From JAGNKE01 sp965230245 (GTDB taxonomy: Bacteria > Pseudomonadota > Alphaproteobacteria > Micavibrionales > Micavibrionaceae): a stretch of 64,000 nucleotides of DNA. Every line of letters starts with the position of its first letter. Position 1 is the first letter of the stretch. The DNA is taken from positions 1,364,001-1,428,000 of the forward strand of contig OZ246000.1 of NCBI GenBank assembly GCA_965230245.1, read 5' to 3'. Below are positions 7,950-16,213 of the stretch, piece by piece. The notes under the pieces were generated by a model, which searched no databases, was not told where the DNA came from, and worked only from the letters and a program-made list of their open reading frames with translations. Made by a program: the position numbers and the translations under genes.

Positions 7950-9368
7950 TTAAGCTGCTTTTGTTTCGGAAGCCGTTTCCCCTGTATCGATATTAAGTTG
8001 TTCGACCACGTGTGGAGGAGCGGACGGATACGCACCGCGGTCGTATTCAACAGCTGTCTCGCCGTGCAGGGCAAGGTCAAGACCGTAATATTCGATACGC
8101 GGCTCAACGCGCAGACCCATGAACGCCTTTACAAGATAAAGCAATCCGGCGGTCACAACGGCCGAGTATACAGCAACAACGATGACCGAAAGAATCTGTG
8201 CAATCACTTGCTCCCCATTACCGTAGAGCAAGCCCGCCGCGCCTCCGATCTCAGGATGCGCAAATACGCCCGTCAGAATCGCTCCGACAATACCGCCGAC
8301 ACCGTGCAATCCGAACACATCCAGAGAGTCATCGAATTTGAACCAAGCTTTGAGGTAAGCAACAGACAGATAACAGATCACGCCGGAGAGCGCACCGATC
8401 ATCAGAGCGCCGCTGAAGTCTACAAAACCTGCAGCAGGCGTAATTGCAACCAGACCGGCGACAACACCGGACAATGTCCCCTGAACGCTGGCCTTACCCT
8501 TATGCATCATCTCGACAATGATCCAGACCACAGCCGCAACACCGGCCGCCGTATTGGTAACCAGCATTGCATAGCCTGCACCGCCGCCGGCACTAAGAGC
8601 AGAGCCTGCGTTAAAGCCGAACCAGCCGACCCACAGAAGACCCGTACCGATAACGCTCAGTGTCAGGTTATTGCTGGTAGAAGGATCTTTATTCGCCTTA
8701 AGCGCACGGCCGATAATAATCGCCGCAACCAGACCTGCCACACCAGAGTTAATATGGACGACAGTACCGCCGGCAAAATCCAGAGCCTCACCGAAGCCCA
8801 AGAAGCCTTCATAGCCTTCAAGGTCTATACCACCGATAAAACCGCCGGAACCCCAGACCCAGTGACAAATAGGCGCATAAACCGCCAAGACCCATAGGGG
8901 CGTAAAGACCAAAAGAGAAGAAAACTTGATACGGTCGGCAACCGCGCCAACCAGAAGAGCCGTCGTAATAACCGCAAACGTCATTTGGAAAACGATAAAA
9001 ACCGTTTCCGGAACCGTGCCCGTCGCTGAATCTGGCGTCACACCATTCAGCATGAACTTGTCCATACTTCCGATAAACATATTCCCGCCTTCACCAAAGG
9101 CCAGCGTGTAACCGAGGATCGGCCAGACAACACTGACAATCGCGCAGATCGCCAAGGATTGCATCAACGTAGCCAGAACATTATCCCGTTTCACCAGCCC
9201 GCCGTAAAACAGCGCAAGACCCGGAACAGTCATCATGAGGACGAGCAAAGCCGAAACAAGCATCCATGCCGTATCACCGGAATCAAACGGCGCGGCGTCC
9301 GCTGCAAAAGCAGGATTTGAAAGCATTAGGCCAGCAAAAAGGGTTAGAAAAGAGACTTTCTTTAACAT
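7950..9368 (-). CDS. amtB: Ammonium transporter
   Basis: A 472-residue Amt/Rh channel with a cleavable signal peptide (LLSN-like end at PAFA-ADA) and eleven hydrophobic segments. The twin pore histidines are visible in YAPICHWVWGSGG and FGLHGVGGIVGA. It conducts ammonium/ammonia across the inner membrane. The start is MLKKVSFL at 9368, with AGGGAG 7 bp upstream; the longer frame (to 9416) has no ribosome binding site. No glnK gene is adjacent, unlike the usual glnK-amtB pair. A 6-bp-arm dyad lies in the leader; I did not find a sigma-54 promoter. Confidence 0.93.
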   Translation of the reverse strand: MLKKVSFLTLFAGLMLSNPAFAADAAPFDSGDTAWMLVSALLVLMMTVPGLALFYGGLVKRDNVLATLMQSLAICAIVSVVWPILGYTLAFGEGGNMFIGSMDKFMLNGVTPDSATGTVPETVFIVFQMTFAVITTALLVGAVADRIKFSSLLVFTPLWVLAVYAPICHWVWGSGGFIGGIDLEGYEGFLGFGEALDFAGGTVVHINSGVAGLVAAIIIGRALKANKDPSTSNNLTLSVIGTGLLWVGWFGFNAGSALSAGGGAGYAMLVTNTAAGVAAVVWIIVEMMHKGKASVQGTLSGVVAGLVAITPAAGFVDFSGALMIGALSGVICYLSVAYLKAWFKFDDSLDVFGLHGVGGIVGAILTGVFAHPEIGGAAGLLYGNGEQVIAQILSVIVVAVYSAVVTAGLLYLVKAFMGLRVEPRIEYYGLDLALHGETAVEYDRGAYPSAPPHVVEQLNIDTGETASETKAA

Positions 9369-9390
9369 CAATAACTCCCTGTGTTCATAT

Positions 9391-9413
9391 CTGCGCCAAA
9401 TTTTGCAGCGCAG
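9391..9413. repeat. Inverted repeat in the amtB leader
   Basis: CTGCGC (9391-9396) and GCGCAG (9408-9413) frame an 11-bp AT-rich centre, 23 bp upstream of the amtB start. Possible operator or mRNA hairpin. Confidence 0.3.
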
Positions 9414-9615
9414 CATTTTTATTTTTCTTATTCAGTAAAACGATATGTATACATTTGCAAGAAAATTTCCGTATTTAGGTGCAAAAAGCACCGAAAAACT
9501 TGGATTTGGTCAAGATAAGGCACTTATTTTATATTTTGACATAAGATTGCGCTATGATATCCAAACCCATATTTATCCTCGTAATCTCGTAATAGAGACA
9601 CCAAGATAAGAAAGT

Positions 9616-10793
9616 ATGACGCATTTGCCGGACAAAACCACATACAGGGGCGACAACCCGAAAATAAAAGACGCGCTGGAGAACATCCGGCCGATTACAC
9701 CCGAAGATGCTGACTTTTCGGTTGATGCCGAAGGGCGATTCGGCGTTATTGACGGGTTTCTGGCTGTCATCGACGGACGCGAAGATTTGCCCGCGGCCCT
9801 GAAACTGGCCCGTAAAATCATACAGGACGCGCCCATCGAGAGTGTATGCATCGTCCGCGATTCTCCAACCATTGAGCGCTCAAAAAAGCGCATCAATGAC
9901 GTGTTTTATCATGCCGCCTTTGGAAACGAAGCCGTCGTCAGACCGAACCGCACCGTCGGCAGTCGCCCCGCAAAACAGGGAACGGTTCTCATCGATCCGG
10001 ACACGCAGGATTTCTACCTGAAAAAGCCAGCCCCGGCATTTAGCGATATGAACACGCTGCGCTCGATTTTAGGCATGGACATACCCGAGTTTGAATTCCG
10101 TAAATCGTCACTCTGGCGACAAGGGCGAAACCTTGGCCCCGACTTTAAGGAGGTCTTCGGCGAAACGGGAAAGGCCTTCCCCGAATATATGTCGGTCTAC
10201 CTGTCCAACGGCGATTCCACAAGCGAGGCGGGCGTCATGCACTTTGATTCCGGCTACACAATAAAGGAAGTCAACACCCACGGCCCCCCATCAAAACAGG
10301 ACCTACAGCCAGCTCCCGAAAAAATTCATTGAAGCAGCCAACAGCCGCGAATTCGAACCTCTTCCGGGTGGTGTCACAATTACGTCATCCTTAAACGGCG
10401 GCGGCTCGATTGTCCGCAAAACCGATCCCGAACGCTTTGAAGAGTACCAAAGACAAAAGGAAGAGGGCACGCTGCTTGAAAACAAAGCCTATTTCTACGA
10501 CAGTGATCAACCCGGATATCAGGCACAGGACGGCGATATCCTTATCATGCGCACCGAAGACTGGCCGGATGACCCCCCAAGGCAATCCGCGCCTTCCCTC
10601 CGATCATTGCGCCGCCATCATCAATGCCTACGGGAATGATGGAAACCATCTCGGGCGCATTATCGGCCTGATGTCCTCGGAAGTCTGCTACATGTCTCCG
10701 CAAGTCCGTGCCCATCTCGGCATGTCCCGTATGCCCGAACCGGATGAATACGAACCTTCAAACCGTGAAGTGCCCGAAGAACAATCCCTGTAA
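9616..10793 (+). pseudogene. Unknown protein gene interrupted by two +1 frameshifts
   Basis: The first frame (238 residues from ATG 9616) breaks in the C6 tract near 10283-10288, where its sequence turns into low-quality PPSKQDLQ. Reading on in the next frame after removing one C gives a smooth protein (YSQLPKKFIEAAN to RTEDWPDDP), which breaks in a second C6 tract near 10573-10578. Removing one C there leads into the frame that ends at TAA 10793 with PSNREVPEEQSL. The repaired product would be 391 residues. It has no signal peptide, few hydrophobic stretches, and a motif MHFDSGYTIKEV; I recognise no family. The identical nature of both lesions suggests sequencing or assembly error, but a decaying gene is possible. 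Confidence 0.75.
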
Positions 10794-10830
10794 AAAAAAC
10801 CGTTCCCTCCTGTAAAAGAAAGGAACGGCT
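10792..10830 (-). terminator. Intrinsic terminator of nrdB
   Basis: CCGTTCC (10800-10806) pairs with GGAACGG (10822-10828). On the minus strand the hairpin is followed by a run of eight T (A run 10792-10799), a textbook terminator for nrdB; it also serves the converging plus-strand gene. Confidence 0.85.
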
Positions 10831-10852
10831 TTCTCTGGGTTAAACTTGTACT

Positions 10853-11959
10853 TTACTCGGCCGCGGCTATTGAGTCCGACTCGTTATCCTCTTCCTCATC
10901 ATCGTTGAACGCTTCAACGCCGCCGATCTTCTTGCCGTAATTGCCGCTGAAGACATCATCTTCGAACACGCTTTCCCACGTGCCCTCGGTCGAGGCCTTC
11001 GCGTATTCCGTTGCGCGGTTTTCAAAGAAATTCGTATGCTCTGCCCCGTTCAGCATTTCATCCATCCACGGCAACGGATTTTTTTCAATCCCGTAAACGG
11101 CCTCAAGGTTAAGCTGCTGCAAACGGCGGTCACCGATATAACGGATGTAGTCTTTAACCTCCTGCGGGGTTAACCCTTCGATCGGCCCTTGCTCGAACGC
11201 AAGGTCAATAAACGCATCCTCGAACCCGACAATCTGCTTGCAGCAATCGGTGATTTCCTGCTTCAGTTCATCATCCCAGATATCAGGGTTTTCTTTCACG
11301 AATGTATTGAACAGCTTGATCATCGACAAACAGTGCAGCGTCTCATCCCGCACCGACCATGTGACAATCTGCCCCATACCCTTCATCTTGTTAAATCGCG
11401 GGAAGTTCATCAGAATCGCAAACGAGGCGAAGAGCTGCAGCCCCTCGGTAAAAGCACCGAACATGGCCATCGTCTTGGCGATATCACGGCGGTTCTTCAT
11501 GGACACGTTCTGCATGTAATCGAACTTGTCCTTCATCTCCTTGTATTGCAGGAACGCGGAATATTCGATCTCCGGCATCCCGATCGTATCGAGCAAATGG
11601 GAGTAGGCGGCAATATGCACGGTCTCGATATTCGAAAATGCCGAGAGCATCATCTGCACTTCAACAGGGCCGAACACTTGGGAGTAATGCTTCATATAGC
11701 AGTTATTGACCTCGACATCCGACTGCGTGAAGAAACGGAAAATTTGCGTCATCAGGTTTTTCTCCGCCGGCGTCAGCGTCTTTTTCCAGTCGCGCACATC
11801 CTCGGCCAAGGGCACTTCCTCGGGCAGCCAGTGAATCCGTTGCTGCGTCAGCCACGCTTCATAACACCACGGATACAAAAATGGTTTGTAAACATGCCGC
11901 TCAATCAGAAGCGGGGAATTGGAACTGCTGATATCGTCGTTCTGCTCGGCGTGCGCCAT
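10853..11959 (-). CDS. nrdB: Ribonucleotide reductase class Ia, beta subunit
   Basis: A 368-residue radical-generating subunit. Di-iron ligands are visible in FFTQSDVEVN (Asp), SNIETVHIAAYSHL (Glu, His, and the radical Tyr of AAYSHL), FTEGLQLFASF (Glu) and SVRDETLHCLSM (Glu, His). The tail is very acidic. With NrdA it reduces ribonucleoside diphosphates. Two ATGs are adjacent; the second (11959) lies 6 bp from the AGGAG at 11966-11970 and is preferred. Unusually the partner nrdA is about 2 kb away with three unrelated genes between. A pair of NrdR-like boxes lies upstream (12079-12127). Confidence 0.95.
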   Translation of the reverse strand: MAHAEQNDDISSSNSPLLIERHVYKPFLYPWCYEAWLTQQRIHWLPEEVPLAEDVRDWKKTLTPAEKNLMTQIFRFFTQSDVEVNNCYMKHYSQVFGPVEVQMMLSAFSNIETVHIAAYSHLLDTIGMPEIEYSAFLQYKEMKDKFDYMQNVSMKNRRDIAKTMAMFGAFTEGLQLFASFAILMNFPRFNKMKGMGQIVTWSVRDETLHCLSMIKLFNTFVKENPDIWDDELKQEITDCCKQIVGFEDAFIDLAFEQGPIEGLTPQEVKDYIRYIGDRRLQQLNLEAVYGIEKNPLPWMDEMLNGAEHTNFFENRATEYAKASTEGTWESVFEDDVFSGNYGKKIGGVEAFNDDEEEDNESDSIAAAE

Positions 11960-12078
11960 CATTTACTCCTGTTTTAAACGGTATATGGTGTAGTGTAGAG
12001 CCATCCCCGTCTATGCCGTATCATGAAAGGAAATCGGCAATGGGGATAACGGGGATAGCTATCAGGGTTTTTTAAAAT

Positions 12079-12127
12079 TTACAACATATAGTGTTTGGTA
12101 CCATTAATAAAACACAATATGTTGTGT
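12079..12127. promoter_or_regulatory. Tandem NrdR-box-like sites upstream of nrdB
   Basis: Two 16-bp dyads, TTACAACATATAGTGT (12079-12094) and ACACAATATGTTGTGT (12112-12127), match the known NrdR consensus acaCwAtATaTwGtgt at 13 and 15 of 16 positions. Their starts are 33 bp apart, about three helical turns, the arrangement known for NrdR operators. They lie 120-168 bp upstream of nrdB. Confidence 0.8.
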
Positions 12128-12185
12128 TTTTCAAGCTTAAAACAAGGCGGCTTTATAAATTTATTTGTGAATAGTTAAATTGAAA

Positions 12186-12614
12186 ATGAACAATTATGTT
12201 GTCTTTCTGCTCTCTGTCTTTTGCGTCTTTGTTTTTGCCGATTCTGCTCGCGCATTTCAGGGCGAGCAGACACAGAACCACGCGCTCGTCGTATACTTGA
12301 ACGATATGCCGCATACACGAACCGGAAATGTCCGCCCGTGTTATCCCGTCATGGCGCGTTTCGAACATCCTGACCCCGCCGTTACGCGGGTACGGATGCG
12401 TTACCCCTATAACCACGAGATGTATATGTTCTTCCCGATGAACGAAAGCGTCCATATCTGGCTGCATGAGGATTACATGAAACAGGGACAGCTCAGCCTC
12501 AGCGACTTCATCGCCGAAGATGAAAACGGCAACGAATACGGACAGATCACCCTGACCTTCATCCCGCTTGATCCTGAAAATCAGGACGCTTGTAATGAAT
12601 ATCTGAGTTCCTAA
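12186..12614 (+). CDS. Secreted protein of unknown function
   Basis: A 142-residue protein with a signal peptide (hydrophobic VVFLLSVFCVFVFA, cleavage near SARA-FQG). The mature part is rich in aromatic and acidic residues and has two cysteines (RPCYPV and QDACNEY) that could form a disulfide. I take the ATG at 12186 rather than the TTG two codons earlier; neither has a strong ribosome binding site. It stands divergent from nrdB, so the NrdR-like boxes could also affect it. No family recognised. Confidence 0.6.
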   Translation: MNNYVVFLLSVFCVFVFADSARAFQGEQTQNHALVVYLNDMPHTRTGNVRPCYPVMARFEHPDPAVTRVRMRYPYNHEMYMFFPMNESVHIWLHEDYMKQGQLSLSDFIAEDENGNEYGQITLTFIPLDPENQDACNEYLSS

Positions 12615-12617
12615 GAG

Positions 12618-13040
12618 CTACTTTACAACCAGGACAACCGCGACGACCGCAAGAACAAGTCCGAAAATCTGTGTCGGCTTAAGCGTTTCCTGAAAAAACG
12701 CAACGCCCAGAATGACCGCCAGAATAGCGGGCAAAAACCGCGCAATCGGCGTCGCCAGAGACATCGGCGCATCCGCGCGGAACATATAGAATATCCCGAG
12801 GTGTGCCAGCGTAATACAAAACCCGACAAGCATGTAAAGCATCGGCCCCTTGCCGAAATAAAGGTTTTTCGAAATATCGCCCTGCACGGCAGGAAGAAAA
12901 CAAAGCGCCAGCAAAAACGCCGAGCCTGTCGTAATCGAAAGCGCAACCAGCGGATCAATTGTGCCCTTGGCCAGTTTGGAAAAGAAATGAATACCCGTAG
13001 CGGAAACAACAACGATTGCCGTAAAAAATGACCAATGCAT
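12618..13040 (-). CDS. Half-size EamA/DMT-type membrane protein
   Basis: A 140-residue protein with four or five hydrophobic segments; PIARFLPAILAVILGVAFFQETLKP is the end signature of an EamA (drug/metabolite transporter) half. Full EamA carriers have ten helices, so this one would act as a dimer like small multidrug resistance proteins. I chose the start MHWSFFTA (13040) because AGGGG lies about 8 bp upstream; ten further upstream residues are open. Substrate unknown. It is followed head-to-head by the plus-strand secreted-protein gene, with only 3 bp between the stops. Confidence 0.7.
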   Translation of the reverse strand: MHWSFFTAIVVVSATGIHFFSKLAKGTIDPLVALSITTGSAFLLALCFLPAVQGDISKNLYFGKGPMLYMLVGFCITLAHLGIFYMFRADAPMSLATPIARFLPAILAVILGVAFFQETLKPTQIFGLVLAVVAVVLVVK

Positions 13041-13126
13041 ACAAAACGCCCCTAAAAAACAAAAATTCATTCTGTCATACGCGAGAACGCATTAAATAGC
13101 CACCATATGAAAAAATACACGCTGAA

Positions 13127-13159
13127 AAAAAGCCGGAAGAGGTGGTTCTTCCGGCTTTT
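13127..13159. terminator. Intrinsic terminator downstream of msrB
   Basis: AGCCGGAAGA (13131-13140) pairs with TCTTCCGGCT (13147-13156) around a GGTGG loop, flanked by A run and T4, so it works in both directions. Confidence 0.85.
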
Positions 13160-13186
13160 AGGTTTTTTTTAAGTGCTATGGAAACT

Positions 13187-13777
13187 TTACTTGGAGGCTG
13201 TTTGTTCTTCTTTTTTGTCGAACAGCTTTAGATATTCGCCGTACCCTTCTTTCTCAAGATCATCTTTGTGGATGAAACGAAGCGCGGCAGAATTAATGCA
13301 GTAACGCAAACCGCCTTTATCTTTTGGCCCGTCCTCAAAGACATGCCCGAGATGGGAGTTACCGCTGCTTGAACGCACTTCAGTGCGCGGAACCCATAGC
13401 TTCTTATCGACATGCTCACTCAAAGCGGTATCATCAATCGGCTTGGTAAAGCTTGGCCAGCCCGATCCCGAATCGAACTTATCGGTTGAAGAAAACAGAG
13501 CCTCGCCCGTGACCACGTCAACATAAATACCGGGTTCTTTATGATCCCAATATTCGTTTTTGAATGCCGGCTCTGTACCGTCCTTTTGTGTCACATAATG
13601 CTGCATCGGTGTCAGGTGGTCTTTGCTCATCGACATCGGTCCTTCTACTGTTGTCTTGTTTGATTTCGTATCTTCCGCATGAAGTGTACTAAATTCCGCG
13701 CCTGTAAACAAAACGGCACCGAATAAGGTCACAATCGCCGGAAGTATTAATCGGCTGTCGAGTTTTGGTCTGGACAT
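13187..13777 (-). CDS. msrB: Methionine-R-sulfoxide reductase, exported
   Basis: A 196-residue protein with an N-terminal hydrophobic export segment (LILPAIVTLFGAVLFTGA) followed by an MsrB domain: GSGWPSF motif, SSSGNSHLGHVFEDGP and the catalytic Cys in LRYCINSAALRF. It reduces methionine-R-sulfoxide in proteins, here most likely in the periplasm because of the leader. The zinc-binding CxxC pairs found in many MsrB proteins are absent. It lies between nrdA and nrdB but has its own terminator and appears to be an independent unit. Confidence 0.92.
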   Translation of the reverse strand: MSRPKLDSRLILPAIVTLFGAVLFTGAEFSTLHAEDTKSNKTTVEGPMSMSKDHLTPMQHYVTQKDGTEPAFKNEYWDHKEPGIYVDVVTGEALFSSTDKFDSGSGWPSFTKPIDDTALSEHVDKKLWVPRTEVRSSSGNSHLGHVFEDGPKDKGGLRYCINSAALRFIHKDDLEKEGYGEYLKLFDKKEEQTASK

Positions 13778-13888
13778 TTTTGCACCTATCTAAAAATTGC
13801 GTGTCTTAGTAAATTATTCGAAAGGCAATAGCAAAGTGTTACGAAAAAACTTTAAGGTGCTGAAAAATAATAAAAATCACCTAAACGT

Positions 13889-13922
13889 TGAAAAGGAGCC
13901 CGGGTAACGGAGCTCCTTTTCA
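13889..13922. terminator. Intrinsic terminator downstream of nrdA
   Basis: AAAAGGAGC (13891-13899) pairs with GCTCCTTTT (13912-13920). It lies about 90 bp past the nrdA stop on the minus strand. Confidence 0.75.
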
Positions 13923-14009
13923 GTACGCAGTAAGTTTAGGCTGCAAGCAACCTAAGCAGTGGTTTTTACTCAGTTTTACGTGAGTAGGTACGCAGTAAAC
14001 TTTTTGTCA

Positions 14010-15842
14010 TCATTGGCAAGCCAGACACTCCTCGTATTTATTTTCTTCACCAAGCGTACCTTGTTTGGCAGAAGTTGCGAGGTCGCCCGCTTGTGTTCTC
14101 TTCCATGACGCGTCGCTCTCCGCGCGCTGAATGGATTTGGAACGACAATAATACAATGACTTAACACCTTTTTTCCACGCTTCCCAGTGGATTCTGTGTA
14201 AATCTGCCTTATGAATGTTCGCTGGCAGGAACACGTTCAACGACTGCGCCTGACATACGAACGGCGTACGGTCGCCCGCATGCTCAATCAGCCAGCGCTG
14301 GTCAATCTCGAATGCGGTCTTGAAAACATCCTTTTCCTCATCGCTCAAAAACTCCAGATGTTGAACAGACCCTTCATTGGTGAAGATAGAAGACCAGATA
14401 TCTTCCGTATTGTGGCCTTTTTCCTCAAGAACCGCTTCCAGATACTTGTTCTTAACCGGGAAAGACCCTGAAAGTGTTTTATGTGTGAACGCGTTTGCCG
14501 CAAAAGGCTCGATCCCGGGCGACGCCCCGCCGCAAATAATCGAGATGGATGCCGTCGGCGCAATGGCCATTTTGTTTGAGAAACGCTCCATAATCCCGTA
14601 ATCCGCCGCATCGGGGCAGGAACCACGCTCATGAGCCAGCTTGACGGAAGCATCATCGGCCTGACGTTTGATGTGCTGGAACATGCGCCTGTTCCAGACC
14701 TTCGCCATGACACCTTCCATCGGGATCATCTTCGATTGCAGGAAGGAATGAAAACCCATGACGCCCATACCGATCGAACGTTCGCGCATCGCCGCATACT
14801 TCGCACGCTTCATCGTATCGGGGGCTTTTTTTATAAAGTCTGAAAGCACGTTATCAAGGAATCGCATGACATCCTCGATAAAGGTCGGATGCCCTTGCCA
14901 CGCATCAAACTTTTCGAGGTTTAAAGAGGATAGGCAGCACACCGCCGTGCGCTCGTTCCCCAAATGATCCTTACCTGTCGGCAACGTAATTTCAGAGCAA
15001 AGATTTGACATCTTCACATTCAGCCCCGCCATCTTGTGGTGATCTGGAATGGCATCATTCACATGGTCAATAAAAATAAAGTACGGCTCGCCTGTCTCAA
15101 TCCGTGCGGTCAAAAGACGGATCCATAGATCACGCGCACTGACGCGCTCGACAACATGGCCGTCTTTCGGGGATTTAAGCGCCCATTCCTCGTCATTGCG
15201 CACAGCTTCCATAAAGCGGTTTGGTATCAGAACACCCTGATGCAGGTTCAGCGCCTTACGGTTCGGATCACCTCCCGTTGGACGGCGAATTTCAATAAAC
15301 TCCTCAATCTCCGGATGCCAGACAGGTAAGTATATCGCAGCCGAACCGCGCCGCAGAGAGCCTTGGGAAATTGCCAAGGTCAGGGAGTCCATCACACGGA
15401 TGAACGGAACGATTCCGGATGTTTTGCCGTTGCGCCCGACCTTCTCACCGATCGAACGCACGTTCCCCCAATAGGAACCGATCCCACCGCCGAGCGAAGC
15501 CAGCCAGACATTCTCGTTCCAAAGCTCGACAATATTCTCAAGCGAGTCGCCCGTTTCGTTCAGGAAACAGGAAATAGGCAAACCACGATTCGTGCCGCCA
15601 TTCGATAGAACAGGCGTCGCAGGCATAAACCAGAGCTTAGAAATATAATCATACAGACGTTGGGCATGGGCGCTGTCATCGCCGTAATACATGGCCACAC
15701 GCGCAAAAAGATCCTGATACTGCTCTTCGGGCATCAGATATCGGTCGGTGAGAGTGGCTTTTCCGAACGTGGTCAGGTGTGCATCGCGGGATCTGTCGAT
15801 CTGTACGCGATTGCCTCTCTCCATTTGCGCAACGTCAAACAT
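14010..15842 (-). CDS. nrdA: Ribonucleotide reductase class I, alpha subunit
   Basis: A 610-residue catalytic subunit. Active-site cysteines are in PISCFLNETG and KMSNLCSEITLP; the finger loop and radical-site region MAIAPTASISIICGG is intact, and the C-terminal redox pair is EECLACQ. There is no N-terminal ATP-cone, so overall activity control by dATP must work otherwise or be missing; several alphaproteobacterial enzymes share this short form. AAGGA lies 8 bp before the ATG. Promoter-proximal NrdR-like boxes (15914-15961) suggest co-regulation with the separated nrdB. Confidence 0.95.
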   Translation of the reverse strand: MFDVAQMERGNRVQIDRSRDAHLTTFGKATLTDRYLMPEEQYQDLFARVAMYYGDDSAHAQRLYDYISKLWFMPATPVLSNGGTNRGLPISCFLNETGDSLENIVELWNENVWLASLGGGIGSYWGNVRSIGEKVGRNGKTSGIVPFIRVMDSLTLAISQGSLRRGSAAIYLPVWHPEIEEFIEIRRPTGGDPNRKALNLHQGVLIPNRFMEAVRNDEEWALKSPKDGHVVERVSARDLWIRLLTARIETGEPYFIFIDHVNDAIPDHHKMAGLNVKMSNLCSEITLPTGKDHLGNERTAVCCLSSLNLEKFDAWQGHPTFIEDVMRFLDNVLSDFIKKAPDTMKRAKYAAMRERSIGMGVMGFHSFLQSKMIPMEGVMAKVWNRRMFQHIKRQADDASVKLAHERGSCPDAADYGIMERFSNKMAIAPTASISIICGGASPGIEPFAANAFTHKTLSGSFPVKNKYLEAVLEEKGHNTEDIWSSIFTNEGSVQHLEFLSDEEKDVFKTAFEIDQRWLIEHAGDRTPFVCQAQSLNVFLPANIHKADLHRIHWEAWKKGVKSLYYCRSKSIQRAESDASWKRTQAGDLATSAKQGTLGEENKYEECLACQ

Positions 15843-15913
15843 GAGCTTGTCCTTAACTCTTGAAAATTTTATATGTACTCACTGAAACAAAGTGAAGTGA
15901 ACTATTCAGAAAA

Positions 15914-15961
15914 CCACAAGTCCTTGTGATCAATCTATGCGCACAATACTATATCCTGTGT
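15914..15961. promoter_or_regulatory. Tandem NrdR-box-like sites upstream of nrdA
   Basis: CCACAAGTCCTTGTGA (15914-15929) and ATACTATATCCTGTGT (15946-15961) are weaker matches to the NrdR consensus but keep the outer half-sites and lie 32 bp apart, as in the nrdB promoter. They sit 72-119 bp upstream of nrdA. The rest of the 371-bp gap to pyk holds no gene I can see. Confidence 0.6.
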
Positions 15962-16213
15962 TTTAAACCAAATTGAATTTATTCCCATAAAAATTATTAA
16001 CGGTAACGAACACACTGTTTTTTCTCCTAAATAATGATATGTCCCATGACTTATCCCCTTGTGAAAAGCGGTAAAAATACGCTGTCTTGAAACTTTATGA
16101 GCAGGAATCTGGTAGCCGTTTCGATTTCTTCCGAGGGGTATTAAATGCTTTCTGTTAAGCTGACTTTAAAAAAAATCCTTTTGAATCAATCATAAACCAA
16201 CAGGGAATCACCC

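Noticed and set aside
7998..8897. 299-residue plus-strand frame inside amtB
   Set aside because: Antisense shadow of a strongly conserved gene with abnormal composition.
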